NCBI RefSeq assembly: GCF_900103645.1
Contig: NZ_FNHP01000012.1
Location: forward strand, 27,584 to 91,583
Origin: Oryzisolibacter propanilivorax
GTDB lineage: Bacteria; Pseudomonadota; Gammaproteobacteria; Burkholderiales; Burkholderiaceae_C
Reading direction: 5' to 3'
DNA: 64,000 nucleotides
How positions within the stretch are numbered: the first letter of the stretch is position 1; each line of letters opens with the position of its first letter. The translations under genes were made by a program, and so were the position numbers. The notes below the pieces were generated by a model. That model ran no database searches. It had not been told where the DNA came from and saw only the letters and a list, made by a program, of their open reading frames with translations. Positions 1-7,917 of the stretch are shown piece after piece.

Positions 1-1770
1 TCGCACCTGCAGCCGCGCAGCGCCACGCTGCAGCTGGACGACAGCAGCGGACGGCGCGTGCCGGTGGCGGTGCAGGTCGGCGGCTTCGCGCGCGTGGTCG
101 GCGCGCTCGACGCACTGGCCGCCGGCAAGCCCAACGTGCTCAGGCTGCACGCCGGCGACGCGCTCACCGGCACGCTGTACTTCGACCGTGCCGGCGCGCC
201 CGGAGCGGCCGACGCAGCGCTGATGGACGTGGCCTGCTTCGACGCTTTCGCCGTGGGCAACCACGAGTTCGACAAGGGCGACACCGTGCTCAGGGGCTTC
301 CTGGACCAGTTGGCCACGGGACGCTGCCCGACTCCGATCCTGAGCGCCAACGTGCGCTTCGGCGCTTCCTCGGCACTGCACCCCAGCCGTGCGCCGGGCC
401 TGGTGCAGCCCTCGGTGGTGCTGCGCCGCGGCGGGCAGGACATCGGCATTGTCGGCCTGACCGTGGCCTACAAGACCCGGGTGTCGTCCTCGCCCGACCC
501 GGACACGCAGTTTGAGGACGAGGCCGAGGCCGCGCAGCGCGAGATCGACCGGCTCACCGCGCGCGGCATCGACAAGATCGTCGTGCTCAGCCACATCGGC
601 CACGCGGCCGAGCGGCGCTTGGCCGAGCGCCTGCGCGGCGTGGACGTGATCGTCGGCGGCGACTCGCACACCCTGCTGGGTCCGCCGGGGCTGGCGCGGG
701 CCGGCATCGGCACGCCGGTGGCCGACTATCCAGTGCGCACGCGCAACGCCGATGGTCAGCCGGTGTGTCTGGTGCAGGCCGGCGAATACGCCCAGGTGCT
801 GGGCGAACTGCGCGTGGACTTCGACGCGCGCGGCCAGGTGCTGGAGTGCAGCGGCACGCCGCATGTGCTGGTCGGCGACGACATGCAGGTGGACGGCCAG
901 CCGCCCGCGCCGGCGCTGCGGCAGTCGCTGGAGGCCAGCCGCACGGCGCTGGGCTTCCTGCGCGTCACCGAACCGTCCGCCGCCGCCCTGGCGGCGCTGG
1001 CGCCGTTCGAGGCGCGCGTGGCCGCGTTCGCCCGCACCCCGGTGGCGCACGCGCCCGAGGAGCTGTGTGCGCGCCGCGTGCCTGGCGGGCCGGGCAGCCG
1101 CGACCACGGCCGCTCCAGCGCCGCGTGCAACGCCGAGGGCCGGGTGGACCGGCACGGCGGCGACATCCAGCAACTGGTGGCCCAGGCTTACCTGGACATG
1201 GCGCGCCTGCGCTACGGCGGCGCCGACTTGGCCATGCAGCACGGCGGCGGCGTGCGCACCCCGCTGCTGGGCACGGTGACGGGCGAGCAGCTCATCGGCG
1301 TGCTGCCGTTCGGCAACACGCTGTGGCGCCTGCAGGTCAGCGGCGCCGAGCTGCGCGGCATGCTGGAGGACGGCATCGAGGCCGTGTGGGGCCCGCGCGG
1401 CTCCACCGGGCCGTACCCCTACGTCGCCGGACTGCGTTTCACCGTGGACGTGACGCGCCCGCGCGGCGAGCGCATTGCGCAGCTGCAGTTCCATGACGTG
1501 GCCAGGGACGTCTGGGTTCCGCTGGAGCCGCCGCGCACATACCGCCTGTTCGTGCCTGAGTACACCGCGCGCGGCGGCGACCGGCACCTGACCCTGGCCG
1601 GCGTGCCGCCCGAGCGCCGGCTGGACATCGGCGTGCTGGACGCCGATCTGCTGCTGGACTGGATCGAGCGCCAGCCGCGCGATACTGCCACCGGCCTGCC
1701 GCTGCTGCGCCGCCTGGACGAGGGGCGCTACAGCACCTGGCATTTCACCGATGAAAGGACTTCCCGATGA
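1..1770 (+). CDS. 5'-nucleotidase / metallophosphatase family protein (5' end outside window)
   Basis: Calcineurin-type metallophosphatase with a C-terminal 5'-nucleotidase domain, of the family that hydrolyses nucleoside monophosphates or UDP-sugars, usually in the periplasm. The frame is open from base 1, so the N-terminus and any signal peptide lie outside the window. The first visible residues (SHL) fit the end of the usual N-terminal DxHxxHL metal motif. Further metal motifs follow: GDALTGT, GNHEFD, a histidine in LSHIGH, and GGDSHTLL. The C-terminal half has HGGGVRTPLLG and LPFGNTLW, typical of the nucleotide-binding domain, although the usual motif is NGGG(I/V)R and here the Asn is His. 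The stop overlaps the next start (ATGA), so the two genes are probably co-translated. The family is clear; the exact substrate is not. Confidence 0.88.
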   Translation, partial: SHLQPRSATLQLDDSSGRRVPVAVQVGGFARVVGALDALAAGKPNVLRLHAGDALTGTLYFDRAGAPGAADAALMDVACFDAFAVGNHEFDKGDTVLRGFLDQLATGRCPTPILSANVRFGASSALHPSRAPGLVQPSVVLRRGGQDIGIVGLTVAYKTRVSSSPDPDTQFEDEAEAAQREIDRLTARGIDKIVVLSHIGHAAERRLAERLRGVDVIVGGDSHTLLGPPGLARAGIGTPVADYPVRTRNADGQPVCLVQAGEYAQVLGELRVDFDARGQVLECSGTPHVLVGDDMQVDGQPPAPALRQSLEASRTALGFLRVTEPSAAALAALAPFEARVAAFARTPVAHAPEELCARRVPGGPGSRDHGRSSAACNAEGRVDRHGGDIQQLVAQAYLDMARLRYGGADLAMQHGGGVRTPLLGTVTGEQLIGVLPFGNTLWRLQVSGAELRGMLEDGIEAVWGPRGSTGPYPYVAGLRFTVDVTRPRGERIAQLQFHDVARDVWVPLEPPRTYRLFVPEYTARGGDRHLTLAGVPPERRLDIGVLDADLLLDWIERQPRDTATGLPLLRRLDEGRYSTWHFTDERTSR

Positions 1771-2267
1771 GCCAACACGGTTTCACCCTGACCAGCCCCG
1801 ACATCGTCGCGGGCGCCAGCATCGACGCGCGCTTCGAGTTCGACGACTTCGGCTGCGGTGGCGAGAACCGCTCTCCCGTCCTGCGCTGGAGCGGCGCGCC
1901 CGAGGGCACGAAGAGCTTCGCCGTCACCTGCTACGACCCGGACGCGCCCACCGGCTCGGGCTTCTGGCACTGGTACGTGATCGACCTGCCGCCCGGCACC
2001 GCCGAACTGGCCGCCGACGCCGGCGCCCGCGGCGGCGCCAACCTGCCCCAGGGCGCGCGCCACATCCGCAACGACTACGGCCAGTACGCCTGGGGCGGCA
2101 TGTGCCCGCCGCCGGGTGACAAGCCGCACCGCTACGTCTTCACCGTGCATGCGCTATCCGTACCGCGCATCGACGTGCCCGACGATGCGCCAGCGGCGCT
2201 GGCCGGCTTCAACGTCAACGCGCACACGCTGACCAAGGCCAGCTTCACTGCGACCTACGGCCGTTGA
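1767..2267 (+). CDS. YbhB/YbcL family Raf-kinase-inhibitor-like protein
   Basis: A 166-residue protein of the bacterial PEBP (phosphatidylethanolamine-binding) family, E. coli YbhB/YbcL type. Family hallmarks are visible: the ligand-pocket segment with SPVLRW near residue 36, YDPDAPTGSGFWHWYVIDLP around residues 53-72, and GGMCPPPGD with HRYVFTVHAL towards the C-terminus. There is no signal peptide, which suggests a cytoplasmic location. Its physiological role is not established even in E. coli. The start codon overlaps the stop of the preceding nucleotidase gene by four bases, so it is probably expressed with that gene. It converges on the tetR-like gene downstream. Confidence 0.9.
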   Translation: MSQHGFTLTSPDIVAGASIDARFEFDDFGCGGENRSPVLRWSGAPEGTKSFAVTCYDPDAPTGSGFWHWYVIDLPPGTAELAADAGARGGANLPQGARHIRNDYGQYAWGGMCPPPGDKPHRYVFTVHALSVPRIDVPDDAPAALAGFNVNAHTLTKASFTATYGR

Positions 2268-2302
2268 TATGAAAAAGTGAGCTGTCCGCGCAGGCTGTGT
2301 CT

Positions 2303-2369
2303 GAGTTTTCGCATGAAAATGCGCTGAAAACCAGTGCTGACAAGCGTAAGCAGATCTCTATTTGATAGC
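2303..2369. repeat. intergenic repeat, divergent copy with hairpin
   Basis: This stretch holds a hairpin in which GTTTTC-GCAT pairs with ATGC-(GCT)-GAAAAC around a GAAA loop (2305-2331). A second arm ends in CTATTTGATAGC. The end resembles the GCTATC...TAG arm of the repeat family found elsewhere in this window. It lies between two convergent genes and overlaps the last four codons and stop of the tetR-like gene. It could also act as a bidirectional terminator, though no long T run follows. Confidence 0.5.
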
Positions 2370-2984
2370 GCCGTCCCCACGGCGCTTCGGCCGCGGCGCC
2401 GTGAGGTGCGCGCGTACCGTCGCCAATATCTCGTCCGACAGCGCAGCGTCCGCCGGTGCGGTTGCACGCGCCAGCACCAGCGCGCCCACCAGCGTGGCCA
2501 GCGTGACCACCGCATCGGTTCGCTGCGCCGCGCTCGGCTCTTGGCCCGGCGCCAGGCCGTGCGCCAGGGTGGCAAAACGGCTGATGTTGCCCTTCACGCC
2601 CTGTGTGAAGGCCTCTGCCACGGCGCCGCCTGCGCGCCCCACATCCACCGCCAGCGCAGCCACCGGGCAGCCTTCCCCCGGCTGGTCGCGGTGTGCGGCA
2701 GACAGATAGGCCTGCACGAACGCCGGCCGCGCGTGGTCTGGCGAGGCATGCTGCAGCGCGTCCTGCAGCACGGCCTTGGGCAGCTCGAACGCGCGTGCGC
2801 AGGCCTCACGCACCAGCGCATCCTTGGACTCGAAATGCCGATACAGCCCGCCGTGCGTCAACCCCGCGCCGCGCGTCACCTCGGCCACGCCCACGCCAGC
2901 CAGCCCGTGCTCACGGTACAGCCGGGCGGCGGCCTCCAGGATGTCCTGCCGGTTCTGCGCGGTCTGCGCCTTGGACACTTTCAT
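2358..2984 (-). CDS. TetR/AcrR family transcriptional regulator
   Basis: A 208-residue repressor. Residues about 10-57 form the TetR DNA-binding domain (ILEAAARLYREHGLAGVGV, then GLTHGGLYRHFESKDAL). The ligand-binding part contains GEGCPVAAL, typical of the subgroup near AcrR/NemR-like regulators. It is divergent from the ketosynthase gene at 3073. The 88-bp space between them carries a perfect inverted repeat (3023-3048), so this protein probably represses both itself and that gene. The last codons (GAIK, stop) come from an arm of the intergenic repeat. The inducer cannot be told from the sequence. Confidence 0.92.
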   Translation of the reverse strand: MKVSKAQTAQNRQDILEAAARLYREHGLAGVGVAEVTRGAGLTHGGLYRHFESKDALVREACARAFELPKAVLQDALQHASPDHARPAFVQAYLSAAHRDQPGEGCPVAALAVDVGRAGGAVAEAFTQGVKGNISRFATLAHGLAPGQEPSAAQRTDAVVTLATLVGALVLARATAPADAALSDEILATVRAHLTAPRPKRRGDGAIK

Positions 2985-3022
2985 GCAGCGACTCCATTGA
3001 TTGCTTCCATCATCAAAACCTA

Positions 3023-3048
3023 TTTATGATGATGTGCGTCATCATAAA
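3023..3048. promoter_or_regulatory. inverted-repeat operator, probable TetR-family site
   Basis: TTTATGATGA and TCATCATAAA are exact reverse complements separated by TGTGCG. The region is AT-rich compared with its surroundings. It sits between the divergent TetR-type regulator (start at 2984) and the ketosynthase gene (start at 3073), where a TetR operator is expected. The pairing of protein and site is inferred from position. Confidence 0.75.
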
Positions 3049-3072
3049 CGCCGGAAGCGGCAGGGATTCGCC

Positions 3073-4368
3073 ATGGACAACAGCACGAGCGCAGGCGCCA
3101 GCCGCCGCGTGGTCATCACCGGCATGGGACTGGTTTCGCCGCTGGGGCGCGGCGTGGAGCGCTGCTGGCAGCGGCTGCGCGCCGGCGCCTCGGGCCTGGT
3201 GCGGCTGCCGCCGGAGCTGGCGCCCGACGTGCCGGGCCAGGTCGCCGGCCTGGTCCCCAGCCTGGCGCAGGACGCCGAGGGCGGCTGGGACGAGGGCGCC
3301 GTGGCGCCGCCCAAGGAGCTGCGCAAGATGGACCGCTTCATCCCTCTGGCGCTGGACGCGGCCGCGCAGGCACTGGCCCAGGCCGGCTGGCCGCCCGCGG
3401 ACGAGCGCGCAAGAGAGCGCACGGCCTGCGTCATCGGCTCAGGCATCGGCGGCTTCGGCGCCATCGTCCAGGCCGTGCGCACCACCGACAGCCGGGGCGC
3501 AGGGCGCCTGTCGCCCTTCACCGTGCCGTCGTTCCTGGCCAACCTGGCGGCCGGGCACGTGTCGATCCGCCATGGCCTGAAAGGGCCGCTGGGCGCGCCC
3601 GTCACGGCCTGCGCGGCCAGCGTGCAGGCGCTGGGCGATGGGCTGCGGCTGATCCGCTCGGGCGAGGCCGACGTGGCCCTGTGCGGCGGCACCGAGGCGG
3701 CCATCGACCGCGTGAGCCTGGGCGCCTTCGCCGCGGCCAAGGCGCTGTCCACCGGCTACAACGACCGCCCGCGCGAGGCCTCGCGCCCGTTCGACGCCGG
3801 CCGCGACGGTTTCGTGATGGGCGAGGGCGCGGGCGCGCTGGTGCTCGAATCGCTGCAGCACGCCCTGGCGCGCGGCGCCGTGCCGCTGGCCGAGGTGGCG
3901 GGCTACGGCACCTCGGCCGATGCCTTTCACATCACCGCCGGCCCCGAGGACGGCGACGGCGCGCGCCGCAGCATGGCACAGGCGCTGGCCATGGCGGGCG
4001 TGCAGCCGCACGAGGTGCAGTACCTGAACGCGCACGCCACCTCCACACCCGTGGGCGACCGGGGCGAGTTGGCCGCCATCCGCCGCCTGTTCGGCACGGG
4101 CGGCGCCCTGGCCGTCAGCTCCACCAAGTCCGCCACCGGCCACCTGCTGGGCGCGGCCGGCGCCGTGGCCGCCATCTTCACGGTGTTGGCGCTGCGCGAC
4201 CAAATAGCGCCGGCCACGCTCAATCTGCTCGACCCCGACCCGCTGGCGGACGGCCTGGACTTGGTGGCCGGCAGCGCGCGGCCCATGGCCATCGAACACG
4301 CACTGGTCAACGGCTTTGGCTTTGGCGGCGTGAACGCGTCGCTGCTGCTGCGGCGCTGGCAGGGGTAG
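3073..4368 (+). CDS. beta-ketoacyl-ACP synthase II (FabF-type ketosynthase)
   Basis: Condensing enzyme of about 431 residues that elongates acyl-ACP with malonyl-ACP. The thiolase fold is recognisable: VVITGMGLVSPLG at the N-terminus, the active-site Cys in VTACAASVQALGDG, the first His in LNAHATSTPVGD, the second in KSATGHLLGAAG, and the C-terminal GFGFGGVNASLLL. The ATG at 3073 is preceded by CAGGGA at 3061-3066, a better start than the TTG 72 bases upstream, which would run through the operator. It stands alone, away from a fab cluster, and is divergent from a TetR regulator. This points to a second, regulated FabF-like enzyme rather than the housekeeping one. That reading is inference. 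Confidence 0.88.
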   Translation: MDNSTSAGASRRVVITGMGLVSPLGRGVERCWQRLRAGASGLVRLPPELAPDVPGQVAGLVPSLAQDAEGGWDEGAVAPPKELRKMDRFIPLALDAAAQALAQAGWPPADERARERTACVIGSGIGGFGAIVQAVRTTDSRGAGRLSPFTVPSFLANLAAGHVSIRHGLKGPLGAPVTACAASVQALGDGLRLIRSGEADVALCGGTEAAIDRVSLGAFAAAKALSTGYNDRPREASRPFDAGRDGFVMGEGAGALVLESLQHALARGAVPLAEVAGYGTSADAFHITAGPEDGDGARRSMAQALAMAGVQPHEVQYLNAHATSTPVGDRGELAAIRRLFGTGGALAVSSTKSATGHLLGAAGAVAAIFTVLALRDQIAPATLNLLDPDPLADGLDLVAGSARPMAIEHALVNGFGFGGVNASLLLRRWQG

Positions 4369-4384
4369 GCGCGGGCTGTGCCGC

Positions 4385-5230
4385 TCAGGTATAGCGCTTG
4401 GCGCGCAGGTTGTTCTTCATCTGCTGCAGCACCGGCTGCAAGGGCTCGCCGATGGACAGCGCCACGCGCGTGGCCAGCACGTCGATGATGAGCAGGTGCA
4501 GCAGGCGCGAGACCATCGGGCTGTAGCGGTCGTAGCCCTCGGGGTGGTCGGCGGCCAGGTGGATCTGGCAGCTGTGCGCCAGGGGCGAGCCGCTGGCGGT
4601 GATGGCGATGGTGGTGGCGCCGCGCTTGCGCGCGATGTCGGCCGCGTCCATCAGGTCGCGCGTGCGGCCCGAATTGCTGATGATCACCGCGCAGTCGCCG
4701 GCCGCCAGCAGCGTCGCGCTCATCACCTGCATGTGCCCGTCGCTGGTGGACAGGCTGGTGATGCCCAAGCGAAAGAACTTGTGCTGCGCGTCCTGCGCCA
4801 CGATGCCGGAGTTGCCCGCGCCGTAGAACTCGATGCGCCGGCCGGTCTGCCAGGTCGCGGCGATGGCCTCGGCGGCGCGGTCCAGCGCCTGCACGCTGGC
4901 GGCGTTGCGGTACTGCAAAAAGGCCGCCACGGCGTTGTCCACCACCTTGACCAGCACCTCGGGCGTGCCGTCGTCGGCATCCACGCTGCGGTGGATGAAA
5001 GGCACGCCCTCGCTGACGCTGCCGGCCAGCTTGAGCTTGAAGTCGGCCAACCCGTCGTAGCCCATGCTGCGGCAAAAGCGCACCACCGTGGGCTTGCTGA
5101 CCTGGGCGCGCGCCGCCAGTTCGCGCACCGGCAGGCGGGCAAAGGCGCGCGGGTCCTCCAGCACCAGCCGCGCCACGCGCTGCTCGGCCGGGGCCAGGGA
5201 GGGGAGGGAGGCGGTGATGCGTTCCAGCAC
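4385..5230 (-). CDS. hexR: HexR-like MurR/RpiR family transcriptional regulator
   Basis: Regulator of central sugar metabolism with an N-terminal RpiR-type helix-turn-helix (LAARAQVSKPTVVRFCRSMG) and a C-terminal SIS sugar-phosphate-binding domain (FYGAGNSGIVAQDA, VIISNSGRT). In proteobacteria HexR senses 2-keto-3-deoxy-6-phosphogluconate and represses zwf, edd and related genes. The GTG at 5230 is preceded at 7-nt spacing by GGAGG and begins with LERITASLPSLAPAEQ, where the family normally starts. A longer frame upstream has no comparable signal. It follows zwf on the same strand with a 99-bp gap, so the two are probably co-transcribed. Confidence 0.9.
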   Translation of the reverse strand: MLERITASLPSLAPAEQRVARLVLEDPRAFARLPVRELAARAQVSKPTVVRFCRSMGYDGLADFKLKLAGSVSEGVPFIHRSVDADDGTPEVLVKVVDNAVAAFLQYRNAASVQALDRAAEAIAATWQTGRRIEFYGAGNSGIVAQDAQHKFFRLGITSLSTSDGHMQVMSATLLAAGDCAVIISNSGRTRDLMDAADIARKRGATTIAITASGSPLAHSCQIHLAADHPEGYDRYSPMVSRLLHLLIIDVLATRVALSIGEPLQPVLQQMKNNLRAKRYT

Positions 5231-5236
5231 GTTATG

Positions 5237-5241
5237 CCTCC
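5237..5241 (-). promoter_or_regulatory. ribosome binding site fixing the GTG start of hexR
   Basis: On the minus strand GGAGG is followed by CATAAC and the GTG codon at 5230. This strong Shine-Dalgarno decides for the GTG start over an in-frame extension of 21 codons. Confidence 0.75.
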
Positions 5242-5329
5242 ATCGCCAGCCACCTGTGACACTGGCGCTCACCAGGCCAGGGCCACCGCGCAAGGGCTGC
5301 CCCGCCGCGCTGCGCCTCAGAGGGGTGTT

Positions 5330-6826
5330 TCAACATTCCTCTACCCAGGTATTGCCGTCGCGCGCCACCAGCGCGCTGGCCGCGCCCGGGCCCCAGGTGC
5401 CGGCGGCATACGGGCGCGGGCCCTCGCCGCGCGCGTTCTGCTCGTCCCAGGCCTGCATGATGGGCTCGACCCATTGCCAGGCGGCCTCCTGCTCGTCGGC
5501 GCGCACGAACAGGTTCAGCCGCCCGGCGATCACGTCCAGCAACAGTCGCTCGTAGGCGCCCACGCGCTCGGCGCCGAAGCGCTGCTCGAAGTCCAGGTCC
5601 AGCTGCACCGGCGTCAGCGCCGGGGCGGCACCGGCGGCGGCGTGCGCCGCCTGGGCGCTGCTGCTGCGCGTTTCGCTGGCCGAGGCGAACAGGTGCAGCG
5701 TCAGGCCGTCGCGCGGCTGCAGGTGGATGTCCAGGCGGTTGGTGCCGCACAGCGGCGTGCGGTAGATGGCATGCGGCGCCGCGCGCAGGTGGATGGCGAT
5801 GTGCGCCTCGTGCGCCGCCAGCCGCTTGCCGGTGCGGATGTAGAACGGCACGCCGGCCCAGCGCCAGTTGGCGATGCTGGCGCGCAGCGCGACAAAGGTC
5901 TCGGTGCGGCTGTCCGGTGCCACGCCGTCCTCGTCGCGGTAGCCGCGCACGCGCTGGCCGGCCAGCATGCCGGCGGCGTACTGGCCGCGCACCACGTCCT
6001 GCGCCAGCGTGGCCTGGGTCCAGGGCACGAGCGAGCGCAGCACCTTCAGCTTCTCGTCGCGGATGGCGTCGGCATGCGCGTTGATCGGCGGCTCCATGGC
6101 GATGGCGCACAGCAGCTGCAGCGCGTGGTTCTGCACCATGTCGCGCAGCGCGCCGGTCTGGTCGTAGAAGGCGCCGCGGCCCTCCACGCCCAGCTGCTCG
6201 GCGATGGTGATCTCGATGCTGGCGATGGTCTCGCGCCGCCACAGCGGCTCGAACAGCGCGTTGCCGAAGCGCAGCGCCAGCAGGTTCTGCACCGACGGCT
6301 TGCCCAGGTAGTGGTCGATGCGGAACACCTGGCGCTCGCTGAACACGCCGCGCACGGCGGCGTTGATGGCGCGGTTCGACTCCAGGTCGTGGCCCAGGGG
6401 CTTTTCCAGCACCACGCGGGTGTTGGGCGTCGCCAGGCCGGCGGCGCCCAGCTGCTCGCAGGCCACGGTGAACAGCTGGGGCGCGGTGGCCAGGTACATC
6501 ACCACCACGTCGGCGTTGCGCTCGGCCAGGCGGCCCTTCAGCTGCGCGTAGTCCTCGGGGCGGGTCAGGTCCATGCGCTGGTAGTGCAGCAGCTGCGCGA
6601 AGCGCTCGAACTCCTCGGCGCTGGGGCGCTTGTCGCTGTCCACGGCGGCCAGGCGCTCGCCGATCAGCGCGCGCCAGGCCGCGTCGGACAGCTCGTCGCG
6701 CGCCACGCCGATGATGCGGCCCTGCGGCGGCAGCGTGCCGTGGCGGTGCGCCTGCAGCAGCGCGGGCAGCAGCTTGCGCCAGGCCAGGTCGCCGGTGCCG
6801 CCGAAAATCACGAGGTCGAAACTCAT
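5330..6826 (-). CDS. zwf: glucose-6-phosphate 1-dehydrogenase
   Basis: Oxidises glucose-6-phosphate to 6-phosphogluconolactone with NADP+, the entry to the pentose phosphate and Entner-Doudoroff routes; cytoplasmic. The 498-residue protein has the nucleotide-binding start [16 protein letters not shown], the substrate signature RIDHYLGK with its catalytic His and Lys, and the later [12 protein letters not shown]. The start is placed at the ATG giving MSFDLV, as in relatives; a longer in-frame extension of eight residues exists and neither start has a strong ribosome site. It is divergent from tal and pgi and followed by hexR, so the locus is a hexose-phosphate module. I looked for a HexR-type palindrome in the zwf-tal gap and did not find a convincing one. 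Confidence 0.94.
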   Translation of the reverse strand: MSFDLVIFGGTGDLAWRKLLPALLQAHRHGTLPPQGRIIGVARDELSDAAWRALIGERLAAVDSDKRPSAEEFERFAQLLHYQRMDLTRPEDYAQLKGRLAERNADVVVMYLATAPQLFTVACEQLGAAGLATPNTRVVLEKPLGHDLESNRAINAAVRGVFSERQVFRIDHYLGKPSVQNLLALRFGNALFEPLWRRETIASIEITIAEQLGVEGRGAFYDQTGALRDMVQNHALQLLCAIAMEPPINAHADAIRDEKLKVLRSLVPWTQATLAQDVVRGQYAAGMLAGQRVRGYRDEDGVAPDSRTETFVALRASIANWRWAGVPFYIRTGKRLAAHEAHIAIHLRAAPHAIYRTPLCGTNRLDIHLQPRDGLTLHLFASASETRSSSAQAAHAAAGAAPALTPVQLDLDFEQRFGAERVGAYERLLLDVIAGRLNLFVRADEQEAAWQWVEPIMQAWDEQNARGEGPRPYAAGTWGPGAASALVARDGNTWVEEC

Positions 6827-6960
6827 GCCAGCCATGTTATCGAGTTTCATACGCGCTACCGGCCGACATCGGCGTGTCCGGCGGGCGCATACACTGCTGG
6901 CGCCGTTTCGAACGGGCCGCTTCTACGGCCCAGGCCCCTTTTGTCGAACGAGGTATCGCC

Positions 6961-7917
6961 TTGAACCAGCTTGAAGCCCTCCGCCAGTACACCACCGTGG
7001 TCGCCGATACCGGCGACTTCCGCCAGTTGGCCCAGTTCCAGCCGCAGGACGCGACCACCAACCCCTCGCTGATCCTGAAGGCCGTGCAGAAGGCCGAGTA
7101 CGCGCCGCTGCTGCAGCAGTGCGTGGCCCAGGGCAGCGGCCAGCACATCGACGCGCTGATGGACCGGCTGATCGTGCGTTTCGGCTGCGAGATCCTGCAA
7201 CTGATCCCGGGGCGTGTATCCACCGAGGTAGACGCCCGCCTGTCGTTCGACACCGCCGCCAGCGTGGCGCGCGCCGAGCGCCTGGTGGCGCTGTACCGCG
7301 CCGAAGGCGTCGATCCGGCGCGGGTGCTGATCAAGGTGGCCGCCACCTGGGAGGGCATCCAGGCGGCACGCCAGCTGGAGGAGAAGGGCATCCGCACCAA
7401 CCTGACGCTGCTGTTCTCCTTCGCCCAGGCGGTGGCCTGCGGGCAGGCCCGGGTGCAGCTGATCTCGCCCTTCGTCGGGCGCATCTACGACTGGTACAAG
7501 AAGCAGGGCGGCAGCAGCTGGGACGAGGCCGCCATGGCCGGCGCCCACGACCCCGGCGTGCAGAGCGTGCGCGCCATTTACCAGTACTACAAGCACTTCG
7601 GCATCGCCACCGAAGTCATGGGGGCGAGTTTTCGCAACGTCGGCCAGATCCTGGCGCTGGCCGGCTGCGACCTGCTGACCATCTCGCCCGAGTTGATGGC
7701 GCAGCTGCAGGCCAGCGAGGGGGCCGTGGAGCGCGCGCTCGACCCGGCAGCCGCACGCGGCCTGCCAATCGAGCGCGTCGAGTACGACGAGCCGGCGTTC
7801 CGCTATGCGCTGAACCAGGACGCCATGGCCACCGACAAGCTGGCCGAGGGCATCCGCGCCTTCGCCGCCGACGCGGCCAAGCTGGAACAGCTGCTGCAGG
7901 CAGCCGCGGCAGCATGA
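6961..7917 (+). CDS. tal: transaldolase
   Basis: Transfers a dihydroxyacetone unit between sedoheptulose-7-phosphate and glyceraldehyde-3-phosphate in the pentose phosphate pathway. The 318-residue protein aligns with TalB-type enzymes: [14 protein letters not shown], then [13 protein letters not shown], the Schiff-base lysine in [13 protein letters not shown], and [13 protein letters not shown]. The likely start is the TTG at 6961, preceded by CGAGGT at 6-nt spacing and placed where TalB begins. An upstream in-frame ATG at 6874 would add 29 residues with no similarity to the family. The stop overlaps the pgi start (ATGA), so the two are co-translated. Confidence 0.93.
   Translation: MNQLEALRQYTTVVADTGDFRQLAQFQPQDATTNPSLILKAVQKAEYAPLLQQCVAQGSGQHIDALMDRLIVRFGCEILQLIPGRVSTEVDARLSFDTAASVARAERLVALYRAEGVDPARVLIKVAATWEGIQAARQLEEKGIRTNLTLLFSFAQAVACGQARVQLISPFVGRIYDWYKKQGGSSWDEAAMAGAHDPGVQSVRAIYQYYKHFGIATEVMGASFRNVGQILALAGCDLLTISPELMAQLQASEGAVERALDPAAARGLPIERVEYDEPAFRYALNQDAMATDKLAEGIRAFAADAAKLEQLLQAAAAA

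Noticed and set aside
6827..6960. HexR operator between zwf and tal
   Set aside because: Expected on functional grounds, but I found no palindrome resembling TGTA-type or TTGT-N-ACAA HexR sites. A TCGAACG direct repeat is present but too short to claim.
4496..6964. Very long open frame on the plus strand opposite hexR and zwf
   Set aside because: Composition is His/Gln/Arg/Gly-rich with no domain, as expected of a high-GC antisense shadow; hexR and zwf on the other strand are certain. The same applies to long frames at 9624-11876, 13567-15738, 17240-19870, 33464-35809, 35698-37197 and 42243-44087.
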